From the NCBI GenBank assembly GCA_004010535.1, contig RQYE01000001.1, forward strand, positions 124,001-188,000: 64,000 nucleotides of DNA, read 5' to 3'. The notes beneath the pieces are model-generated. The model had not been told where the DNA came from. It saw nothing but the letters and a program-made list of their open reading frames with translations, and searched no databases. Both the position numbers and the translations under genes were made by a program. Numbering within the stretch: the stretch's first letter is position 1; each line of letters starts with the position of its first letter. The stretch is from Coriobacteriales bacterium OH1046. GTDB taxonomy: Bacteria; Actinomycetota; Coriobacteriia; Coriobacteriales; Atopobiaceae. Below are positions 17,896 to 27,107 of the stretch, piece by piece.

Positions 17896-18570
17896 GTGGA
17901 AGGCATCCTCGCCATCGCGATCGAGTTGCCGGGGAAACGCCGCCAAGCCTTTGGCGGGAGCAAACCCAAGGGCTCGGTCACTCTAGGATCAGGGGAAGGT
18001 TCCCAAAAGGTCGCGGTTCCCGTTGCCGTCGCGCGGATCCTGGACAAGCTTCAACAGAAGGGCGATCTCAAGGTTCCATCGATCCCCGCCTTCATGGAGC
18101 TGCTCGAACGCATAGCGCTCGAATGCGCCTGGAAGCGTCTTCTCGGCCTTATCGAGGCGCGTGATTACTCTTCCAAGGAGGCCGACGGAAAACTCAAGGC
18201 CGATGGATATGAGGAGGGTATCCGCTGCACCACCCTCGAACGCGCACGATCCTGCCATCTTATCGATGACGGGCGGTTCGGAGAGTTTTTCGCACGCCGT
18301 AAAATCGATGCGGGGTGGGGAAGGCTGCGCATCCAACGCGAACTCGAGCTCAAGGGCATCCCACCCTCGTCGGTTCCCGGCTGGCCCGATGATTTTTTCT
18401 CCGACGAGGATGACTATGATCGGGCCCGTGCCCTTGCCGCGCGAAAGCATTTGAATGGCAAGAACGACTTCCAGAAGCTGATGAGGCTCCTCACGGCGAG
18501 GGGCTTCCCATCATCCGTGGCGTACCGTGTCGCGCACGAGCTTGGCGGTTCGGAAAGAGACCGAACCTAG
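17896..18570 (+). CDS. recX: Regulatory protein RecX
   Basis: Immediately downstream of recA; DDGRFGEFFARRKIDAGWGRLRIQRELELKGI matches the RecX pattern. Confidence 0.85.
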   Translation: MEGILAIAIELPGKRRQAFGGSKPKGSVTLGSGEGSQKVAVPVAVARILDKLQQKGDLKVPSIPAFMELLERIALECAWKRLLGLIEARDYSSKEADGKLKADGYEEGIRCTTLERARSCHLIDDGRFGEFFARRKIDAGWGRLRIQRELELKGIPPSSVPGWPDDFFSDEDDYDRARALAARKHLNGKNDFQKLMRLLTARGFPSSVAYRVAHELGGSERDRT

Positions 18571-18606
18571 CATCCGCGCCCGCTCTGCGGTCTTTCTATG
18601 GGGCGA

Positions 18607-18635
18607 TTGACTTTGCGAGATCCTCACCCTACGAT
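18607..18635 (+). promoter_or_regulatory. Putative sigma-A-type promoter upstream of rny
   Basis: TTGACT-17-TACGAT (18607-18612, 18630-18635). Confidence 0.55.
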
Positions 18636-18818
18636 AGGAAATGCCTTGAGGCGTATCCCGTCTGCTGCTCCTATGCAAGACGTTTCTTTCATATGGTGTG
18701 CGGGCCCGTGCCCGTAGATTGAGCATGTAAGATATGCATACCCCTCAGGGCGGGTTCCCGTGCCGCGCATGGGTCTCCTGAACAAACATATGAAACGCAC
18801 GTTATCTGAGGAGTGGCC

Positions 18819-20378
18819 ATGGATATTCTCATTGTTGCCGTCGGGCTGATCTGCTTGGCAATCGGTGCCGGGATAACGGCAGCCATCATCTCTTCCCGCA
18901 ACGCATCCGATGTCAAGTCCGCCCAGAATCAGATCGCCGAGGCGCAGCGCCAGGCCGAGAAGATACACGGCGAGGCGATGCGTCAAGCCGAGACCTCCAA
19001 GAAAGAGGCCATCCTCGAGGCGAAGGAGGAGATCCTCGCGCTCAAGGCAACGTCGGAGTCCGAGGAGAAGAAGCGCAAGCAGGAGCTTCAGAACCTCGAG
19101 AACCGCATCATGCAGCGCGAGGAGACCCTCGACCATCGCAACGAATCGCTCGACAAACGCGAGCATCAGCTCTCCAGCCTCCAAGGTCAGCTCGACAAGC
19201 GGGAACGCGATATCGAGAATCTCAGCACCAAGCAAGCTGCCGAGCTCGAGCGCATCGCGGGCCTTACCAAGGAGGAGGCGCATGAGGAGCTGCTCACCCG
19301 TGTCCGCACCGAGTCGGTTCGGGAGGAAGCGCAGATCCTGCGCGAGGCCGAGATGCGTGTCCGCGATCAAGCCGACAAGACGGCGCGCGAGATCATCTCA
19401 ACCGCTATCCAACGCTGCGCCGCAGACCAGGCGGGCGAGATAACCGTCACCTCGGTCCATATACCCTCCGACGATCTCAAGGGCCGTATCATCGGCCGCG
19501 AGGGCCGCAACATCCGCACCTTCGAGCAGGTTTCGGGTGTCAATCTCGTCATCGACGACACGCCCGAGACGGTCATCCTCTCGAGTTTCGATCCGGTTCG
19601 CCGTGAGACGGCGCGCGTGGCCCTCGAGAACCTCATCGCCGACGGCCGTATCCATCCCGCCCGCATCGAAGAGCTCTATAAGAAAGCGGAGGATCTGGTC
19701 AACGAGCGCGTCCGCGAGGCGGGCGAGCAGGCTGCTTTCGATGCCGGTATCCACGACCTGCACCCCGAGCTCATCAAGACGCTCGGAGCCCTGCGCTACC
19801 GCACCTCGTTCGGCCAGAACGTACTCCAGCACTCCATCCAGGTATCCACGCTCTGCGGCATCATGGCGTCGGAACTCGGTCTCGACGAAGCTCCCGCCAA
19901 ACGGGCGGGCCTTCTCCATGACCTCGGCAAGGCTATCGACCATGAGGTCGAGGGTCCCCATGCCGTCATCGGAGCCGATCTCGCGCGCCGCTATGGCGAG
20001 AAGGCCAACATCATCCATGCGATCGAGGCGCACCACGCCGATGTCGAGCCCGATGCCGTCCTCGATGTTCTGGTGATGGCCGCCGATGCCATCTCCGCCG
20101 CCCGCCCCGGTGCGCGCCGCGAGTCTGCCGAGACCTACATCAAGCGCCTCGAGAAACTCGAGGAGATCTCGAATTCCCACGATGGCGTCGAGCGCACCTA
20201 TGCCATGCAGGCGGGCCGCGAGCTGCATGTCATGGTAGAGCCCGAGAAGATCTCCGATGCCCAGGCTACGGTGCTCGCCCACGATATCGCCAAGCAGATC
20301 GAGGACGAGATGGAGTATCCCGGCCAGGTACGCGTCGTCGTCATCCGCGAGTCCCGCGCCGTCGACGTGGCGAAGTGA
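18819..20378 (+). CDS. rny: Ribonuclease Y
   Basis: N-terminal TM, coiled coil, KH ([48 protein letters not shown]-like), HD domain ([12 protein letters not shown]). Confidence 0.98.
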   Translation: [519 protein letters not shown]

Positions 20379-20381
20379 CCC

Positions 20382-21467
20382 ATGGGAAGCGCCTCTGCGG
20401 ATCTCATGGGTTTTGTCGAATCCACCTGCGGGGGCAGCGCCCTTCGTATCGAGGAGAATCTCGGTGCCGGATATGTCAGGCTCCGCGTCGCCGAGGCAGA
20501 GCGTCGTCAGGCGAAGCATGATATCCGATGCATAGAGGATGTCGTCATCGAGATGCTGAGGAACGCTCGCGATGCGGGTGCCCGGCATATCTATGTCGCC
20601 AGCTCCCGTGAAGGCGATGCCCGGACCATCGTCATGCTCGATGACGGCGCGGGCATCCCGCAGGGTATGCACGATATGGTCTTCGAGGCGCGCGTCACCT
20701 CGAAACTCGAGAGCGTCCATATCGACCGCTGGGGCGTCCATGGCCGCGGGATGGCGCTCTTCTCGATAAAGGAGAACGTCGAATCCGCTACAGTCGTCTC
20801 CTCGGCTCCCGGCAAAGGATCCGCCATCAAGGTTGTCTCGAACGTGGACAAGCTTTCCGAGCGGGCCGACCAGTCTACCTGGCCGCTCGTCTCACGAGAC
20901 GAGCATGGAGACGAGGTCTGCGTGCGTGGCCCGCACAATATCATCCGCACCTGCGCCGAGTTCGCGCTCGAGGAGCGGGAGACGTGCGAGGTCTTCCTCG
21001 GCTCCGCCGCTGAGATCGTTGCAACGGCCCATGCACGGGCATCATGTATCCGATCCGATACCGACCTGCTCTTCATCGACGATCTCTCCGAGCTCGATGT
21101 CCTCGCGCGCCTGCGTGTCGCCGCCGATGCAACGGAGCTTCTCGAGCAGGCCCGTGCCCTGGGACTCGAGATATCCGAGCGTACGGCCCATCGCGTCATC
21201 TCCGGGCAGATCAAGCCCCTGCGCAACGTCATAGCGCACCTGCTCTCCGTCGCACCCCGATCTCAAGTTCAACCTGAGATAGATCTCCTACGAGCTCACA
21301 AGGGCCTGAAAATGGCCAAGAGCGATAAGGATGCCTTCTCGCGCGAGATGGAGAAAGCCTTCTCGTTCGTCTCTTCCCGGTATTACGTGCGCCTTTCCCG
21401 AGATCCCAAGGTGCACGTCTCGGCAAACAAGATAACCGTCACCTTCGATGTCGAGGACATCGATTAG
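20382..21467 (+). CDS. GHKL (HATPase_c) ATP-binding protein, unknown function
   Basis: N-box EDVVIEMLRNARDAGA, DDGAGIP, GVHGRGMALFSI motifs of the HSP90/MutL/histidine kinase fold. Confidence 0.8.
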   Translation: MGSASADLMGFVESTCGGSALRIEENLGAGYVRLRVAEAERRQAKHDIRCIEDVVIEMLRNARDAGARHIYVASSREGDARTIVMLDDGAGIPQGMHDMVFEARVTSKLESVHIDRWGVHGRGMALFSIKENVESATVVSSAPGKGSAIKVVSNVDKLSERADQSTWPLVSRDEHGDEVCVRGPHNIIRTCAEFALEERETCEVFLGSAAEIVATAHARASCIRSDTDLLFIDDLSELDVLARLRVAADATELLEQARALGLEISERTAHRVISGQIKPLRNVIAHLLSVAPRSQVQPEIDLLRAHKGLKMAKSDKDAFSREMEKAFSFVSSRYYVRLSRDPKVHVSANKITVTFDVEDID

Positions 21468-21596
21468 CGTATATGCAGGTACATAATGGGCCCCGGCTTT
21501 TCAAACGGTGCCCGAACGACTACTATGTATGGGTATGCAGAACACATGGTCCTGAAATGCAGAGCGCGGTATCAGGAAACACGCAGGAGATGCAGC

Positions 21597-21917
21597 ATGG
21601 ATTATCTGAAGGTGTCATCCAAATCCTCGCCCGCATCCGTTGCCGGAGCCATAGCAGGCTTGGTCAAGGATGAGGTTCCCGTCAACATCCAATGTGTCGG
21701 TGCGGGTGCCGTGAACCAAGCGGTCAAGGCCATGGCGATTGCACGCGGCTTCCTCATTCCCACGGGCGTCGATATCTCCTGCGCGCCCACCTTCTCCGAT
21801 ATCGAGATCGGTGGCGAGAGCCGCACCGCTATCCGTTTCGCGGTATATGTGCATCGTCTTGTCCCGCAGTCGCGTTCCACCGAACCTGCGGATACCGCAT
21901 TCGAGGTGTATGCCTAG
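21597..21917 (+). CDS. spoVS: Stage V sporulation protein S (SpoVS) family protein
   Basis: MDYLKVSSKSSPASVAGAIAGLVKDEVPVNIQCVGAGAVNQAVKAMAIARGFL. Confidence 0.93.
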   Translation: MDYLKVSSKSSPASVAGAIAGLVKDEVPVNIQCVGAGAVNQAVKAMAIARGFLIPTGVDISCAPTFSDIEIGGESRTAIRFAVYVHRLVPQSRSTEPADTAFEVYA

Positions 21918-23282
21918 ATGACGAGCCCCTCGCTTGTCGGTAAGACCTACCTCGTCAGAACCTTCGGCTGCCAGATGAATCTCCATGATTCCGAGCGTGT
22001 CTCGGGTCTCCTCGAGGCGTGCGGATGCAACGAGGTCGGCAGTTTCGAGGAGGCCGATATCGTCGTCTTCATGACCTGCTGCGTGCGCGAGAATGCCGAT
22101 CAGCGCCTCTATGGCCAAGCTTCCGCGCTCGTCAGCACCCCCGCGCCTCCTTCGGGAAAACGCGTCGTCGCCATCGGCGGCTGCATCGCCCAACGCGACG
22201 GGGAGTTTCTCGCGCATACCGTTCCCTCCTGCGATGTCGTGTTCGGCACCAGCGCGCTCGATAAGCTTCCCCGGCTCCTCGAGGAAGCATTCGCATCCGA
22301 CGTGCACCGGATCATCGCGAATACCGACGAGCCGGGCACCTCGTTCTCGACCGATCTCCCCTCGCGTCGCGCCCGATCGTTCCACGCGTGGGTTCCCATC
22401 ATGTACGGTTGCAACAACTTCTGCACGTACTGCATCGTCCCCCATGTGCGCGGGCGCGAGCGGAGCCGCATCTTCGAGACGGTCGTCTCGGAGTGCGCGC
22501 GGCTTGTGGATGAGGGGGTCCGCGAGATCTGCCTTCTCGGCCAGAATGTCAATTCATACGGTCGCGACCTATACGGTTCGCCGCGCTTCTCCGAGCTTAT
22601 CCGGGCGATAGGGGCGACGGGCATCGAGCGCCTCCGTTTCACCTCGTCAAACCCTAAGGATCTGGACGATGGCGTCATCGCGGCAATGGCTAGGACAGCT
22701 GCTGTGATGCCCCATCTCCATCTCGCCGTCCAAAGCGGCTCCACACGCATCTTGAAAGCCATGAACCGCTCCTATACCCGCGAGCAGTACCTCGACCTCG
22801 TGCGGCGTCTCAAGGCCGCTCTGCCCGATCTCGCCCTCACCACCGATGCCATCGTCGGTTTTCCCGGCGAGACCGAGGAGGACTTCCTCGAAACGCTCTC
22901 GCTTTTCGAGGAAGCGCGGTTCGCGGGTGCCTTCACCTTCATCTACTCGAAGCGCCCCGGCACCCCGGCCGCGCTGATCGACGATCCCACGCCTGCCGAG
23001 GTCATCCAAGGACGTTTCGATCGCCTCGCCCATCTCGTCGAGGATCTCAGCTGGGAAGCGAACCAAGCGGATCTTGCCCGCCGGGTGGAGGTGCTCGTCG
23101 AGTCCACTTCCAAGCGCTTCGACAGCGTCATGGTCGGCCACAGCCCCAAGAACCAGACGGTCCATTTCACCCTTCCCGAGCACGCCTGCGCCTCCGATCT
23201 CGTGGGGAAGATCGTCACGGTCGAGATCGATCGGGCGCGCACATGGTATCTTTCGGGCACCATGGTAGGGGAGGCCCGATGA
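21918..23282 (+). CDS. miaB: tRNA-2-methylthio-N6-dimethylallyladenosine synthase MiaB
   Basis: FGCQMNLHDSERV, CNNFCTYCIVPHVRGRERSR radical-SAM cluster, followed by miaA. Confidence 0.95.
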   Translation: MTSPSLVGKTYLVRTFGCQMNLHDSERVSGLLEACGCNEVGSFEEADIVVFMTCCVRENADQRLYGQASALVSTPAPPSGKRVVAIGGCIAQRDGEFLAHTVPSCDVVFGTSALDKLPRLLEEAFASDVHRIIANTDEPGTSFSTDLPSRRARSFHAWVPIMYGCNNFCTYCIVPHVRGRERSRIFETVVSECARLVDEGVREICLLGQNVNSYGRDLYGSPRFSELIRAIGATGIERLRFTSSNPKDLDDGVIAAMARTAAVMPHLHLAVQSGSTRILKAMNRSYTREQYLDLVRRLKAALPDLALTTDAIVGFPGETEEDFLETLSLFEEARFAGAFTFIYSKRPGTPAALIDDPTPAEVIQGRFDRLAHLVEDLSWEANQADLARRVEVLVESTSKRFDSVMVGHSPKNQTVHFTLPEHACASDLVGKIVTVEIDRARTWYLSGTMVGEAR

Positions 23283-24214
23283 TGTATGCGGGCCGCCTCC
23301 CCTGCATCGTGGGTCCGACCGCCTCGGGCAAGAGCGCCGTTGCGGAACGCGTCGCCGATCTCGTCTCGGGAGAGGTGGTCTCGATCGATGCCATGCAGGT
23401 CTATCGCGGTATGGATATTGGAACGGCCAAGATCCCCCCATGCAGGCGCAGGCATCCCCTGCATATGGTCGATGTCTGCCCCGTCACCGAGAACTACTCC
23501 GTCGAACGCTTCCAAGCGGACGCCCGCTCATGCATCGACGACCTCTGCGCCGCAGGCATCATCCCCGTGCTCTGCGGTGGGACGGGGCTCTACCTCAATG
23601 CCGTCATCGACGAGATGGATTTCGCACCGGGCTACCGGGGAGACGAACGTCGGGCTGCCTATGAGGAGCTCGCCTGCCGCGCAGGTGCCGACCACCTGCA
23701 TGCCCTTCTCGCCGAGCGCGATCCCGAGAGCGCGGCGGCGATCCACCCCCATAACACCCGCCGGGTTATCCGCGCGCTCGAGCTCTGCGATGAGGGGATC
23801 AGCTATGCCGATTCGCTGAGGACGCTCCATAAACGCGCTCCGCATTATCAGACGCTGATCTTCGGGCTCGATCTGCCACGCGAGCTGCTCTACGAGCGTA
23901 TCGATAGGCGCGTCGATGGCATGTTCTCCCTCGGACTCGTCGAAGAGGTCGTCCGCATGCGGGGCGAGGGCCTTTCTCCAGCGACGACGGCCGGTCAGGC
24001 GATCGGCTATAAGGAGATGCTCGAGGCGTTGGACGGCCTCATCACGCTCGATGAGGCGCGTGCGGCGATCAAGTCCGCCACGCGTCGTTACGCGAAACGT
24101 CAGATCTCATGGTTCAGGCATGATGGGCGCGTGCGGTGGATCGATATGGGTACACATGACACAGAGGCAGCTGCACGTCTGATCGCATCGGAGCGTATGA
24201 ATGGCGCGTTTTAA
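23279..24214 (+). CDS. miaA: tRNA dimethylallyltransferase MiaA
   Basis: IVGPTASGKSAVAERVADLVSGEVVSIDAMQVYRGMDIGTAK. Confidence 0.96.
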   Translation: MMYAGRLPCIVGPTASGKSAVAERVADLVSGEVVSIDAMQVYRGMDIGTAKIPPCRRRHPLHMVDVCPVTENYSVERFQADARSCIDDLCAAGIIPVLCGGTGLYLNAVIDEMDFAPGYRGDERRAAYEELACRAGADHLHALLAERDPESAAAIHPHNTRRVIRALELCDEGISYADSLRTLHKRAPHYQTLIFGLDLPRELLYERIDRRVDGMFSLGLVEEVVRMRGEGLSPATTAGQAIGYKEMLEALDGLITLDEARAAIKSATRRYAKRQISWFRHDGRVRWIDMGTHDTEAAARLIASERMNGAF

Positions 24215-25511
24215 GTTCCATTCCACAGCATTCGTTCCCGAACGCGCCATCCTTGTCGGTGTCGATCTCGGCGCGTCCGATTGGTCGCTCGATGACTCGC
24301 TTGCCGAGTTGGCCCGTCTCGCCGAGACCGATGGTGCCGAGGTCGTCGGCGTGCTCACTCAGAAGCTCGATGCCCCCATCCCCAAGTCCTTCATCGGAAA
24401 AGGCAAGGTCGAGGAGGTCGTCTCCGCAGTCCGTGCGCTCGATGCCGATATCGTCATCTTCGATGACGAGCTCACGCCCTCCCAGCAGACGAATCTTGAG
24501 AAGGCCGTGGGCGAGCCCATCAAGATCATCGATCGCACGGCGCTCATCCTCGATATATTCGGCCAGCATGCCACGACTCGCGCGGGACGTCTTCAGGTGC
24601 AGCTAGCCCAACTCACCTACGTTCTGCCGCGTTTGCGCGGCATGTGGAGCCATCTTGTGGGCGAGCAGACACGCGGCGGTATCGGAAGCCGCTTCGGGCA
24701 GGGAGAAAGCCAGCTCGAGGTCGACCGCAGGCTTATCAGGAAGCGCATCTCGACGCTCAGAAACGAGCTGAAGATGCTCGAGACGCGCCGCGAGGTGCAG
24801 AGCAAGGCCCGGTGGGAGTCGGGCGTATACCGCGTGGCGCTCGTGGGATACACGAATGCCGGCAAATCGACGCTCTTGAATGCGCTCACTGACGCGGGCA
24901 TCTACGCAGAAGACGAGCTCTTCGCCACGCTCGATCCCACGACGCGCGCGCTCGACCTCGAAGAGGGCCGCAAGGTCACGTTGACCGATACCGTCGGCTT
25001 CATCCAGAAGCTGCCCACCATGCTCGTCGAGGCCTTCAAGTCGACGCTCGCGGAGGCGCGGGCCGCCGATTTGATCCTGCTCATATGCGATGCATCCGAT
25101 CCCAATCTCAAGCTCCAGATCGCTGCGGTCGAACAGGTGCTCTCCGATATCGGGGCATCGGAGGCCCCCCGCGTCTGCGTCTTCAACAAATGCGATCTTC
25201 TAGATGACGATTCCCGCACCGTCCTCGAGCGGGACCATCCGAGCGCGCAATTCATCTCAGCGCGCACCGCCAAAGGACTGAGGGGCCTGCTCCACCGCAT
25301 CGCCTGCGAGGCATCGGATGGCGACGAGACGATAACCGTGCGCATCCCCTATAGCAAGGGGCTCCTCATCAAGATGATCCGCGAGCGCTGCCAGCTTATC
25401 CACGAGTCGTATGAGGAGACGGGCGTCATCGCGACGATCAGGGCATCGGGGCGCATGGCGGCGACCTTAGCGCCCTATCGCTCCGGAGACGAGCTGGCAG
25501 ACCAGCAATAG
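24201..25511 (+). CDS. hflX: GTPase HflX
   Basis: RAGRLQVQLAQLTYVLPRLRGMW...GGIGSRFGQGESQLEVDRR, ALVGYTNAGKSTLLNALT. Confidence 0.96.
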   Translation: MARFKFHSTAFVPERAILVGVDLGASDWSLDDSLAELARLAETDGAEVVGVLTQKLDAPIPKSFIGKGKVEEVVSAVRALDADIVIFDDELTPSQQTNLEKAVGEPIKIIDRTALILDIFGQHATTRAGRLQVQLAQLTYVLPRLRGMWSHLVGEQTRGGIGSRFGQGESQLEVDRRLIRKRISTLRNELKMLETRREVQSKARWESGVYRVALVGYTNAGKSTLLNALTDAGIYAEDELFATLDPTTRALDLEEGRKVTLTDTVGFIQKLPTMLVEAFKSTLAEARAADLILLICDASDPNLKLQIAAVEQVLSDIGASEAPRVCVFNKCDLLDDDSRTVLERDHPSAQFISARTAKGLRGLLHRIACEASDGDETITVRIPYSKGLLIKMIRERCQLIHESYEETGVIATIRASGRMAATLAPYRSGDELADQQ

Positions 25512-26258
25512 AAGCGGCTGATGCATGACGTAGATGGGAAGCGCGTGACGCCCGAGGAAATCGAAGGGCTTGATGGAGAAATCCCATAGGGGATCCGCAT
25601 AGCCCCCTTCCTTCCACACAAGGCCGCATGACCATCCCGCGAGGAACAGGAACAGGTAGGGAAGCAACGGATAATAGTCGGCGGAGACGAAATCGACACC
25701 GGGGATGCCGAGCCACGATAAGGCGCCCGTGTGATACAGCGACCCCGGCAGCTCGAGGAGCGTGATGCTGAAGAGCGAGATCCTTCCTTGCGGCAAGGTG
25801 AGGAGCATGAGGAAGGCGATGAGGAAAGATGCCGCCCATCCGTATCCTTTCGGCGCAAACCCCAAGCACGAGAGGATGGCGACGGCGAGCGTGCAGGCTC
25901 CCATGCAGTAGATGATGCCGAAGGATATCGCCATGCCGGCATCGATGAGCGATGTGGCGGCATAGATGGCGAGGGCGACGCCCAGGTAGAGCGCGGCCCG
26001 TTTGAAATTGCTCCGGGAAAACGTGCACATGGCACCGGCGATGGCGAGGAATGACCACGAAATGGAGGAGCGCCAGAAGGGGATGAGGGGCGAGGAAAAC
26101 CATGCATCCGATCCGATGCCGTAGAAGAACACCATATCGTAAGCGAGATGGAAGAGCATCATCGAGAGCACGGAAGCGCCGCGCAGCGTGTCGAAGAGAC
26201 GAATGCGCCGATAGCCTGCGTTCGAGGATGGTGTTGTTTGGACGATCTGCTCGCCCAT
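25467..26258 (-). CDS. DUF1624 / heparan-alpha-glucosaminide N-acetyltransferase-like membrane protein
   Basis: RIRLFDTLRGASVLSMMLFHLAYDMVFFYG and multiple TM segments, C-terminal GRHALPIYVMHQPLLL. Confidence 0.82.
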   Translation of the reverse strand: MGEQIVQTTPSSNAGYRRIRLFDTLRGASVLSMMLFHLAYDMVFFYGIGSDAWFSSPLIPFWRSSISWSFLAIAGAMCTFSRSNFKRAALYLGVALAIYAATSLIDAGMAISFGIIYCMGACTLAVAILSCLGFAPKGYGWAASFLIAFLMLLTLPQGRISLFSITLLELPGSLYHTGALSWLGIPGVDFVSADYYPLLPYLFLFLAGWSCGLVWKEGGYADPLWDFSIKPFDFLGRHALPIYVMHQPLLLLVCQLVSGAIGR

Positions 26259-26261
26259 GGC

Positions 26262-26906
26262 CTACGACATGGAACGGATGAGGGCGGTGACCTTGCCCAG
26301 GATAAGGGGGTCTCTGGCGTAGATGGGCTCCATCGAGTCGTTCTCGGGCTGGAGGCGGATGCGATCCTTCTCGCGGTAGAAGGTCTTCACCGTTGCGGAA
26401 TCGCCGACCAGGGCCACCACGATCTCGCCGTTATGGGCATCCTGCTGCTCCTTGACGACGATATAGTCGCCATCGAAGATGCCGGCATTGACCATAGAAT
26501 TGCCGCGGACGCGCAGGACGAAGGAACTCGCGTCGCCCACAAGCGAGGTGGGCAGGACGAGGTTCTCCTCGATGTTCTGCTCGGCGAGAACGGGCATGCC
26601 CGCCGCAACCCGGCCGACAAGGGGGAGCGAGATGCTGTTGTTAGCGAGATCTTGGGTTATCGTGCCGAGCTTGGGATCTGAGCCTTGGGGCTTGGTGACA
26701 TCGATCGTACGCGGCTTTTTAGGATCCCTCCTGATGAGGGAGAGCTCTTCGAGGGCCTTGAGATGCATGTGGACCGTGGAAGGGGACTTCAGACCCACGG
26801 CGGACCCTATCTCGCGGACCGAGGGGGGATAGCCGTGCATCTCGGTATACGAGCGGATGTAATCGTAGATAGCAGCCTGGCGTTTGCTGAGCTTTCCGTG
26901 TGCCAT
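26262..26906 (-). CDS. lexA: Transcriptional repressor LexA
   Basis: LSKRQAAIYDYIRSYTEMHGYPPSVREIGSAVGLKSPSTVHMHL; S24 autoprotease Ser (VRGNSMVNAGIFDGDYIVV) and Lys (ATVKTFYRE). Confidence 0.97.
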   Translation of the reverse strand: MAHGKLSKRQAAIYDYIRSYTEMHGYPPSVREIGSAVGLKSPSTVHMHLKALEELSLIRRDPKKPRTIDVTKPQGSDPKLGTITQDLANNSISLPLVGRVAAGMPVLAEQNIEENLVLPTSLVGDASSFVLRVRGNSMVNAGIFDGDYIVVKEQQDAHNGEIVVALVGDSATVKTFYREKDRIRLQPENDSMEPIYARDPLILGKVTALIRSMS

Positions 26907-26932
26907 TGATGACCTCCTCGATCGTTGGGACG

Positions 26933-27039
26933 ATTGTACACCACCTCGAGGAATCACGCAAACAAATGTTCTAAATCAGCATTGACACGAACAGGTGTTT
27001 CCCCTACTATACAACACACGTTCGCAAAACATGTGTTCT
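26933..27039. promoter_or_regulatory. Divergent lexA / YneA-like promoter region with three SOS-box-like sites
   Basis: CAAACAAATGTTCT 26959-26972, CGAACAGGTGTTTC 26988-27001, AAAACATGTGTTCT 27026-27039; + promoter TTGACA(26982)-17-TACTAT(27005); - promoter TTGCGT/TACAAT (26961-26933). Confidence 0.75.
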
Positions 27040-27107
27040 GTTTCAGTTTATGTCCGGCGCGTGGCGTATACCTGAATCGAAGAGGCGGCAGATAGGGAGA
27101 GCTGCAT

